From NCBI GenBank assembly GCA_035943635.1, contig DASZBX010000119.1:9154-73153 (forward strand): a stretch of DNA of 64,000 nt, written 5' to 3'. The translations under genes were made by a program, and so were the position numbers. Under the pieces are notes generated by a model. It made no database searches and was not told the origin of the DNA. It worked only from the letters and a program-made list of their open reading frames with translations. The stretch is from DASZBX01 sp035943635. Lineage in GTDB: Bacteria; Actinomycetota; Actinomycetes; Streptomycetales; Catenulisporaceae. This document shows, piece by piece, positions 34,771 through 41,621 of the stretch (the first letter of the stretch is position 1; every line of letters starts with the position of its first letter).

Positions 34771-35655
34771 TTAGCCGAACCGGCCGTTGACGTAGTCGTA
34801 GGTGCGCTCGTCCTGCGGGGAGCCGAACATGGCCCCGGTGTCGCCGTACTCGACGATCCGGCCCGGGGTGCCGGAGCTGGCCAGGAAGAAGGCGCACTGG
34901 TCGGAGACCCGCGCGGCCTGCTGCATGTTGTGGGTGACGATCACGATGGTCACCTCCTCGGCCAGTTCCCGGATGGTCTCCTCGATCCGGTTGGTGGAGG
35001 TGGGGTCCAGGGCCGAGCAGGGTTCGTCCATCAGCAGGATCTGCGGCTGCACGGCGAGCGAGCGGGCGATGCACAGCCGCTGCTGCTGGCCGCCGGACAG
35101 GGCGCCGCCGGGCTGCTTGAGCCGGTCGGCCACCTCGTTCCACAGGCCGGCCCGGGACAGGCAGCTGCGCACCAGGTCGTCCAGGTCGTCCCGGCTGCGC
35201 CGGCGGCCGGTCAGCTTCAGGCCGGCCGTGACGTTGTCGTAGATGGACATGGCCGGGAACGGGTTGGGCTTCTGGAACACCATCCCGATCCGGGAGCGGG
35301 CCTCGGTCAGCCGGCGGCCGGGGGCGTAGATGTCGGAGCCGTCCAGCAGCACCTCCCCGGCCAGGGCGGCCGAGGGGACCAGTTCGTGCATCCGGTTCAG
35401 GATCCGCAGGAAGGTGGACTTGCCGCAGCCGGACGGGCCGATCAGGGCGGTCACGTGCCCGGCCGGCATGGTCAGGGACACCCGGTCGAGCACCTTGTGG
35501 TCGCCGAACCAGGCCGAGACGGCCCGGGCCTCCAGGGTGCCGGAGACCTGGTACGGACCGTGGCCGAGGTCCGCGCCGGCCTCGGCGCCGGTCCCGGCCG
35601 CCGGGCCGGTGCGGGTCGGGTCGGGCTCTTCGAGCAGCGTGGTCATGTCAGTCAT
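34771..35655 (-). CDS. pstB: Phosphate ABC transporter ATPase
   Basis: Powers uptake of phosphate by the PstC-PstA channel. 294 residues with Walker A GPSGCGKSTFLRILNRMHEL near 73, signature LSGGQQQRLCIARSL near 186, and MDEPCSALDPTSTNRIEETI. The NRMHEL and DPTSTNRIEE segments identify PstB rather than other ABC ATPases. It has a 40-residue N-terminal extension rich in Thr, Ala and Gly. It is the last gene of the cluster, nine genes away from pstA, instead of next to it as usual. Confidence 0.94.
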   Translation of the reverse strand: MTDMTTLLEEPDPTRTGPAAGTGAEAGADLGHGPYQVSGTLEARAVSAWFGDHKVLDRVSLTMPAGHVTALIGPSGCGKSTFLRILNRMHELVPSAALAGEVLLDGSDIYAPGRRLTEARSRIGMVFQKPNPFPAMSIYDNVTAGLKLTGRRRSRDDLDDLVRSCLSRAGLWNEVADRLKQPGGALSGGQQQRLCIARSLAVQPQILLMDEPCSALDPTSTNRIEETIRELAEEVTIVIVTHNMQQAARVSDQCAFFLASSGTPGRIVEYGDTGAMFGSPQDERTYDYVNGRFG

Positions 35656-35711
35656 CGGTTACTCCAGGCGGGCGGGTGGTCGAGCGGGCGGGCGGGTCGG
35701 CGGGGGGCGGG

Positions 35712-36623
35712 TCAGAGCAGGTTGGGCAGCAGGCGGGCGACGTGGTCGGCCAGGGTCAGGCCGAGCAAGCCGAGCACCGGGGCGCCGACCAGCCAGGTCT
35801 GCAGCCGGCCCCAGCGGCTGCGCAGGTAGTACGCGCCGGCGCAGGCCGCGGCGAGCAGTTCGGACCACCAGAAGATGGCCGTGCCGGCGCCGGAGTCCCC
35901 GGCCAGGACGCCCTCGGCCGGGCTGGTCGGCACGGCCGGGCCGCCCGGGTTCGGCTGGATCTTGGAGGTGAGCACCGCGTCCACCCAGGTCACGTCGCTC
36001 GGGAAGAAGGGGGTGCCGGCGGCGGTGGCCAGGATCAGGTAGCCCTGGTTGGGCATGGCGACCTTCTCCGGGCTGCCGGCGGTGCGCACGTCGAGCACCT
36101 TGTAGGTCGCCACGCCCTGGCCGGTGGTCAGCGAGATGGTCTCGCCGGGCAGCAGCTGGTTGATGTAGCGGAACGGGCCGCCGTAGGTCGCCTCGCGGCC
36201 GTAGATCTCGCACAGGCCGGCCTGGCCGGGCATCACGGTGTTGCGCACGTGCCCGGGCCCGGCGTCCATGACCGGGGCGGTGGTGCCCTGGCCGACCACC
36301 TCGGTCAGGCCGATCTGCGGGATGGACAGCAGTGCCATCGGCGCGCCGAGCGAGAGCGGTTCGCCGAGGTAGTCGTAGCCGCTGATCGGTGCTTCGCTGT
36401 TGGCCAGTTGGTCGCGCAGGGTGTCGTACTCGAGTTGCTGGTCGTGGCTCTGCTGGAAGCCGCCGAGCACGGTGACCTCGGCCAGGAAGCAGCCGACGGC
36501 GACGGCCAGCACGCACAGCGCGACCCCGGCGTACCGGCTGAGCGCGGCCCGGTTCCACCGCGTGGCCGTGATCGGCGGCGGTTCGTACGCGGTGTCGGCC
36601 GGGGCTTCGACGACGATGGTCAC
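35712..36623 (-). CDS. Sortase-fold membrane protein without catalytic residues (pseudosortase)
   Basis: 303 residues with an N-terminal helix (YAGVALCVLAVAVGCFLAEV), an outside sortase-like domain (about residues 90-235) and two C-terminal helices (LLAAACAGAYYLR, VGAPVLGLLGLTLADHV). The domain follows actinobacterial class E/F sortases: IPQIGLTEVVGQGT, GPGHVRNTVMPGQAG. Where IAGHRTTYGAPF is expected it reads IYGREATYGGPF (His to Arg), where LTTC is expected it reads LILATA (Cys to Ala), and the following Arg is also not evident. It therefore should not transpeptidate. No LPxTG-type signal is seen in neighbouring proteins. It may be a structural or binding subunit of the surface complex. Confidence 0.75.
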   Translation of the reverse strand: MTIVVEAPADTAYEPPPITATRWNRAALSRYAGVALCVLAVAVGCFLAEVTVLGGFQQSHDQQLEYDTLRDQLANSEAPISGYDYLGEPLSLGAPMALLSIPQIGLTEVVGQGTTAPVMDAGPGHVRNTVMPGQAGLCEIYGREATYGGPFRYINQLLPGETISLTTGQGVATYKVLDVRTAGSPEKVAMPNQGYLILATAAGTPFFPSDVTWVDAVLTSKIQPNPGGPAVPTSPAEGVLAGDSGAGTAIFWWSELLAAACAGAYYLRSRWGRLQTWLVGAPVLGLLGLTLADHVARLLPNLL

Positions 36624-36648
36624 GGCGGGACTGTCCTTCCTCGGCGGA

Positions 36649-37236
36649 TCAGATCGCGGTCAGGGTGAGGGTGACGCTATAGAGCCCGGCGGCGGCGGTC
36701 GGCAGGTCCAGGGTCAGGGCTGCGCTCAGCCGCGCGGTGCCCAGGCCCACGCCGCCCGTGGTGTAGGCCAGGACCTGCGGCTGGGCCAGGCCGGCCGCGG
36801 AGCCGGGTTCGACGGCCAGGCCGAGGGTGATCCGCTGGCCGGGCGAGTAGCCGACCACGCTCGGGTTCCAGCCCAGGTCCTGGCCGTCGAACCCGGTCTG
36901 GCCGGGGCTCGCACCGGTGATCACCCCGGACAGGGTCCAGCCGGGATTGCCGCTGCGGTTGTCGGTGACCGCGATCGGCTGGAGCCGGCCGACCGCGGTC
37001 AGCAGGGTGCCGCCGTGGCTCAGCGTGGGGCTGGGCAGGGTCACCTCGGCGGCCGGGACGCTGATCACCAGCGAGCCGGGCTGGAGGGTGGCGGCCAGCC
37101 GGATGGTGACCGGGTCCCCGGCCGCGTCGGTGAGCGCGGCCGACGCGTGCGCGGTCGCGGCGCTGAGCAGGCCGAACGCACCGCCGCAGAGCAGGACTGC
37201 GATGGTGCGGGCGAGCGGGCCCGGCGGCAGGGTCAC
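36649..37236 (-). CDS. Small secreted protein with WxL-like C-terminal domain
   Basis: 195 residues. Signal peptide ARTIAVLLCGGAFGLLSAAT ending near AHA. The whole mature part is a beta-rich domain homologous to the C-terminus of the 531-residue protein in this cluster: shared LQPI-VTDNR-GNPGWT, LGW-P, GLGTA and the terminal YSVTLTLTAI. The VTDNRSGNPGWTLSG motif recalls WxL domains, which bind cell wall in Firmicutes. The GTG overlaps the stop of the DUF916 gene (GTGA), so the two are made together, as WxL and DUF916 proteins are in Firmicutes. Confidence 0.75.
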   Translation of the reverse strand: MTLPPGPLARTIAVLLCGGAFGLLSAATAHASAALTDAAGDPVTIRLAATLQPGSLVISVPAAEVTLPSPTLSHGGTLLTAVGRLQPIAVTDNRSGNPGWTLSGVITGASPGQTGFDGQDLGWNPSVVGYSPGQRITLGLAVEPGSAAGLAQPQVLAYTTGGVGLGTARLSAALTLDLPTAAAGLYSVTLTLTAI

Positions 37237-38555
37237 GGCCGCACCGGCTTGGGGTTCTGGTTCGCGGTGGCCGCCGAGGCCTTCGCCTTGGGCGCGGGCA
37301 CGGTGGTTCTGGACCCCGCTCCGGCCTTGGGCGCGGGCACGGTGGCCCGGGGCTTGGCCGTGGTGGAGGTGCTCGGCTTGGGCGCGGTGGTCTTCGGGCC
37401 GGTCCTGGCCGGGCCGCCCGGGGCCTTGGACGTCGGGCCGCCGCCGGGGGTGGAGCCGCCGCCCGGGCGGCCGCGGCCGTCGGTGTTGCCGCCGGCCGCG
37501 AGCAGCTTGCGGATCCGGCGCCGGCGCCAGAACAGGTAGGCACCGGCAGCGAGCAGCAGGATCAGGATGATCAGCGGCCACGGGATCGCCACCATCGACG
37601 CGCTCTGCACCACGGTGGTGAACGCCGGGTCGATGTCACCGGGGTAGCCCGCCGGGGTGACCGAGACCCGGGCGGTGGCGCTGAAGGAGGGCGTGACGCC
37701 GTACACCTCGGTGGTCACCCGCATCGAGTCGCCGGGCAGCAGTTCCTTGATCGCGGCGATCGGGGTGCCCGGCTCGGAGCCGCCGACCATGCTGCTGACC
37801 CGGACGTCCTGGGTGCCGGTCAGCCGGATGTTGCCGGTGTTGGTCACCACGTAGCTGACCGTCGCGGAGCCGCCGCCGAAGGGGTTGAGCGTGCCGTGGT
37901 AGACCGCGGAGACCTTGGTGACCGACAGCTGGGCGTGCAGCGCGCCGGGCACGCGGACCGCGACCCGGGTGCCGACCCGGGACTCGACCGCCACCTGGTT
38001 GCCCTTGGCGTCGTGGGTCATCGTGGTCAGCGAGGCCACGATGCCGCCGGCGTGGTCGCCGGGCGCGGCGTTCGCCGGGACCTTCAGGGTGAACGGGATG
38101 ATCGCGGTGGACTTGGCCGGGATGGTGAGGAACGTCTGCGCGAGGGTGATCCAGAGGCCGAGGTCGGTGGGCTTCTGGGTGGAGGGCAGGACCGAGAAGC
38201 CGCCGTCCGCGGTGTTGTACGCGTCGGTCGCGTAGACGTGCAGCGACAGCGGGTCGGAGCTGTAGTTGGTGACCGCGATGTGGTCGGTCTCCTGGGAGCC
38301 GCCGTTGGCCGCGTAGGAGATGGTCGAGCGGCCGTCCACGCCCTTGGCGGTGGCCGGCTGGATGCCGAAGGTGGCGTTGCCGGAGGCGGTGCCGTCGGCC
38401 GAGGGCGACAGGCCGGACGGGTCGCCGGACTGCGCGGTCGCCGGGGCGGCGGGCCCGGCCGGAGAGGTGGGCGCGGCCCAGGCGGAGCCGGTGAACAGGG
38501 CACTGGTCATGGCCACGGCGGCTAGGAAGGTCAGGATGGAGCGCGGTCGGGCCAT
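37233..38555 (-). CDS. DUF916-like (WxL peptidoglycan-domain) membrane protein
   Basis: 440 residues. Signal peptide ILTFLAAVAMTSALFTGSAW, then an outside beta-sandwich resembling the DUF916 'WxL protein peptidoglycan domain' (GIQPATAKGVDGRSTISYAA, then DHIAVTNYSSDPLSLHVYAT, LTIPAKSTAIIPFTLKVPAN, APGDHAGGIVASL). A second Ig-like domain follows, then one membrane helix near residue 340 (IPWPLIILILLLAAGAYLFW) and a Pro/Thr/Lys-rich cytosolic tail of about 80 residues with repeated VPAPKAG. It overlaps the small WxL-like gene downstream. Likely role: membrane anchor and wall contact for the WxL-like proteins. Confidence 0.78.
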   Translation of the reverse strand: MARPRSILTFLAAVAMTSALFTGSAWAAPTSPAGPAAPATAQSGDPSGLSPSADGTASGNATFGIQPATAKGVDGRSTISYAANGGSQETDHIAVTNYSSDPLSLHVYATDAYNTADGGFSVLPSTQKPTDLGLWITLAQTFLTIPAKSTAIIPFTLKVPANAAPGDHAGGIVASLTTMTHDAKGNQVAVESRVGTRVAVRVPGALHAQLSVTKVSAVYHGTLNPFGGGSATVSYVVTNTGNIRLTGTQDVRVSSMVGGSEPGTPIAAIKELLPGDSMRVTTEVYGVTPSFSATARVSVTPAGYPGDIDPAFTTVVQSASMVAIPWPLIILILLLAAGAYLFWRRRRIRKLLAAGGNTDGRGRPGGGSTPGGGPTSKAPGGPARTGPKTTAPKPSTSTTAKPRATVPAPKAGAGSRTTVPAPKAKASAATANQNPKPVRP

Positions 38556-38764
38556 GGGATTCCCTTCGGAAACCGGATCGGGCGGGCAGGCGCGGGCTTG
38601 CGGGTGGTGCGGCGGGCGGTCACGCGGGTGGCGCGGCCGGGCGAACGGCGGACGAACGGCGGGATGACTGACGCCGACCGCCGGATGAGTCAGAATTGGC
38701 GGTGGTAGCCGGGCAGTATCGGTGCCCGGCTACCACCTTCTCGTGCGGGTGGATCAGACCTCGA

Positions 38765-40360
38765 TCAGATCGCGGTCAGGGTCAGCGTCGCGGTGTAGGT
38801 TCCGGCCGTGGTGGTGGTCGGCACGTTCAGCTGAAGGTTCGCACCGAGGTGCGCGGTGCCCAGGCCCGCTCCGGCGGCCGCGGCCGCGAGGGTCTGCGCC
38901 GAGGCGAGGCCGGCGGTGCCGGTGTCGGACGGGGCCACGCCGGCGGCCGGCGCGACGACCGGGCCCTCGGTGATGGTCTGACCCGCGGAACCGGTGGCCG
39001 CGGTGGGCGTCCAGCCGAGGTTCTCCGCGTTGATCTGGGTCGTGCCGTCGGTGAAGGCGCTGACCAGGCCGGACACGGTCCAGCCGGGGTTACCGGCCCG
39101 GTTGTCCGTGACGGTGATCGGCTGCAGCGCACCGGAGGTGGTGAACAGGTTGCCGGAGCTGTTGAGCACCGGGCTGGGCAGGGTCACCTGCTGGTCCGGG
39201 ATGCTGATGACCAGCGAGCCGGGCAGCACCGTGGTCGTGATCGTCTCCGTGCTCGAGGAGCCGGTGAACGCGGTGACCTGGAACGGAACCGCGGCGGCGG
39301 TGGCCGAGGCCAGGTACACCGTCGGATCCGTCGGGACGAAGTCCGCCGTGAAACCGTAGGTGCCCACGGCCAGCGTGCTGGTGTTGTACTGGGCCTGGCC
39401 GTTGACGACCGGGGCCGAGCCGAGGACCGTGGCGCCGCTGAGGAACTGGACCGAGCCGGCGGCGGTGGCCGGGGACACGGTCGCGTCCAGGGTCACCTCG
39501 CTGAACTGCTCGGCCGAGGAGCCCTGCGCCACGAGCAGCGAGGTGCTGGTCGGGGTCGCGGCGGCCGGGTTGACCACGTAGGACAGCACGGCGGAGGTCG
39601 ACGTCGCGTAGACGGCGGCGTTGGCCGGCGTGAAGGCCGCGGTGATCGCGTGGGTCCCGATGCCGAGACCGGTGGTGACCAGGGTGGCGGCACCGTTGGT
39701 GACGGTGGCGGCGGCACCGAGCGCGCTGGTGCCGTTGTAGAACGTCACCGTTCCGGCGGCCGCGGCCGGGGAGACGGTGGCGGTCAGGGTGACCGGGCTG
39801 CCGACCGTGGTCGGGGAGACCGGGCTGGCGACGACGGCCGTGCTGGTCGGCGTGGCCGGGGTGGCCGGGTTCACCGTGGTGAACGCGGTCTCACTGGTGA
39901 ACCAGAGGTTCCCGGAGAAGTCCTCGTCGGAGGCGCCGAACAGCGGGGTGCACTGGACGTCGACGGTGTACTCGGTGGGCGCCGGGGCGGCCGGGTCGAG
40001 CAGCGTGACCTGGGCGTTCTGGGCCAGGGTGCGCAACGAGTTGCCGAAGGTGATGTCCAGGCCGCCGTCAGCGTTGGTCGGCCAGGCGCTGATCGGGCCC
40101 TTGGTGTCGGCGAACACGATCGGCGAGGTGGGGAAGTTGCCGCCGGTCACCACGATCTGGACGTCCGGGTCGCCGGACGGGCAGGCGGCCGGGGTGGAGA
40201 CGGAGAAGTCCGTCGTGTCCTGGCCGGTGGCCTGGCTGAAGGTGATCGATCCACCGGAGGCGGCCAGGGCCGAGGAGGCACCGAGCAAGCTCACCGTACC
40301 GGCGCCGACCAGGGTCGCGACGGTGATCGCGGCTGAGCGCAGGAACCTGCTGCTGAGCAC
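38765..40360 (-). CDS. Secreted Ig-repeat protein with WxL-like C-terminal domain
   Basis: 531 residues. Signal peptide AAITVATLVGAGTVSLLGAS. An N-terminal domain of about 130 residues is unassigned (CPSGDPDVQIVVTGGNFPTS). Two Ig-like repeats follow, each with TATVSPA and GTVTFYNGTSALG / GSVQFLSGATVLG signatures and ending in a tyrosine-containing strand. The C-terminal 170 residues are homologous to the small WxL-like protein downstream and end YTATLTLTAI. GTG 40360 has AAAGGA upstream. It looks like a long surface stalk with a wall- or partner-binding tip. Confidence 0.78.
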   Translation of the reverse strand: MLSSRFLRSAAITVATLVGAGTVSLLGASSALAASGGSITFSQATGQDTTDFSVSTPAACPSGDPDVQIVVTGGNFPTSPIVFADTKGPISAWPTNADGGLDITFGNSLRTLAQNAQVTLLDPAAPAPTEYTVDVQCTPLFGASDEDFSGNLWFTSETAFTTVNPATPATPTSTAVVASPVSPTTVGSPVTLTATVSPAAAAGTVTFYNGTSALGAAATVTNGAATLVTTGLGIGTHAITAAFTPANAAVYATSTSAVLSYVVNPAAATPTSTSLLVAQGSSAEQFSEVTLDATVSPATAAGSVQFLSGATVLGSAPVVNGQAQYNTSTLAVGTYGFTADFVPTDPTVYLASATAAAVPFQVTAFTGSSSTETITTTVLPGSLVISIPDQQVTLPSPVLNSSGNLFTTSGALQPITVTDNRAGNPGWTVSGLVSAFTDGTTQINAENLGWTPTAATGSAGQTITEGPVVAPAAGVAPSDTGTAGLASAQTLAAAAAGAGLGTAHLGANLQLNVPTTTTAGTYTATLTLTAI

Positions 40361-40431
40361 AGTTGAATCCTTTCTCTTCGCTGCGTGGGGGTCTGCCGGA
40401 AGCGGCCGGTCGGCCGGTCCCGGGCCCACCG

Positions 40432-41427
40432 TCACTGGGAGGTGGTGGTGGACGTGCTGCCGCAGTTCGGGTCGGCGGAGAACCCGTACTGGGTGATCGT
40501 GGCGGTGTTGGTGCAGATCAGCGAGTTCGGGCCGACGAAGACCGTGCTGGTCGGCGCGGTGTTCTCGGTGGCCGTCGGGACCACGTTGTAGACCTCGCGG
40601 GTGACCTGGAAGGACGGGTTGATCCCCTGCGAGGCGATGCCGTTGATCACGCCGAGGACCGAGTTGCCGCGGACGTCGCCGATGGTCTGGCTCTCCTCGG
40701 CGTCCCAGGAGGCGATCGAGTACGGGATCAGGTTGTTCTGACCCAGCACGGTGCCGTTCTGCTCCTCGACCAGGCTGCCGCCGGACATGTCCGTGATGCA
40801 CGGGAAGTCGTTCGCGGTGACCTGGGCGTCGGTGATGCCCATCTCGGTCTCCCAGAACGAGCGGGTGCCCGAGCCGGGCTGGGGCAGCATCGGCTGGATG
40901 GTCCAGTTCGGCGCGGTGCCCACGTAGGTCGGGTTGCAGGTGTAGATGGCCTGCAGCTGAGCCAGGGTCAGCTCACGCGGGATGATGCTGTTGGCGGTGA
41001 CCGCGAAGGTGACGGCGTCCACGGCGAACGGGATGTAGGTCAGCTGCGCGCCGCCGGTGGCGGCGGTGTTCAGGCTGGAGGAGCGCGAGTACTGCAGGCA
41101 GCCGTTGTTGCTCGCCAGCGAGGCGAGCAGGGCGGTGCGGCCGGCGCCGGACCCGTTGGGCCGGTTGATCACGCAGTTCGAGGCCGACTGGGTCTGCACG
41201 GTGGCCGAACCGGTGGCGTCGTAGGAGCCGAGTACTTTGGTGCCGTTGATCGTGATCACGTTGGACAGCGCGTTCATCACCGGGGTGGTGGTGTCCGAGC
41301 CGACGCCGGCCAGCTGCCGGAACTGCGGTGAACCGGACGGGTCGGCCTGGGCCGAGGACGCGCCCAGCACCGTGGCGGTGAGCGCGAACGCTCCGGCCAG
41401 GGTGAGGAATTTCGCCCTTCTGTTCAC
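40432..41427 (-). CDS. Secreted PstS-like substrate-binding protein (331 aa)
   Basis: Signal peptide FLTLAGAFALTATVLGASSA then a periplasmic-binding-protein fold of the phosphate type: AGVGSDTTTPVMNALS, SGAGRTALLASL, ITY-like strand LTYIPFAVDAVTFAV, the hinge region RELTLAQLQAIYTC and QPGSGTRSFWETEMG. It has four Cys that could form two disulfides, as is common in exported actinobacterial proteins. It lacks a lipobox and a C-terminal membrane helix, so it may be freely secreted or held by partners. GTG 41427 is chosen for its signal sequence. Its ligand could be phosphate or another anion. Confidence 0.8.
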   Translation of the reverse strand: MNRRAKFLTLAGAFALTATVLGASSAQADPSGSPQFRQLAGVGSDTTTPVMNALSNVITINGTKVLGSYDATGSATVQTQSASNCVINRPNGSGAGRTALLASLASNNGCLQYSRSSSLNTAATGGAQLTYIPFAVDAVTFAVTANSIIPRELTLAQLQAIYTCNPTYVGTAPNWTIQPMLPQPGSGTRSFWETEMGITDAQVTANDFPCITDMSGGSLVEEQNGTVLGQNNLIPYSIASWDAEESQTIGDVRGNSVLGVINGIASQGINPSFQVTREVYNVVPTATENTAPTSTVFVGPNSLICTNTATITQYGFSADPNCGSTSTTTSQ

Positions 41428-41621
41428 TCTTCTGCTTCCCTTCTGGGAGGAGACCCTGGGGCGGGGTTGCCTCAGGACACTTGGCGGGCTCGGTCCGGCC
41501 GCGGGCGGGCGGCGGCCGAACGGCCGGTGGGGCGGTCTGTGGTGGGGCGGCGGGCGCGGCGGCCGGGGCGGGGCGGCCCGGGCGGTCCGGCGCCCGGGCC
41601 GCCCCGCCCGCGGCCGCCCGG

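Noticed and set aside
35712..36623. Active housekeeping sortase
   Set aside because: The catalytic Cys and His positions are occupied by Ala and Arg.
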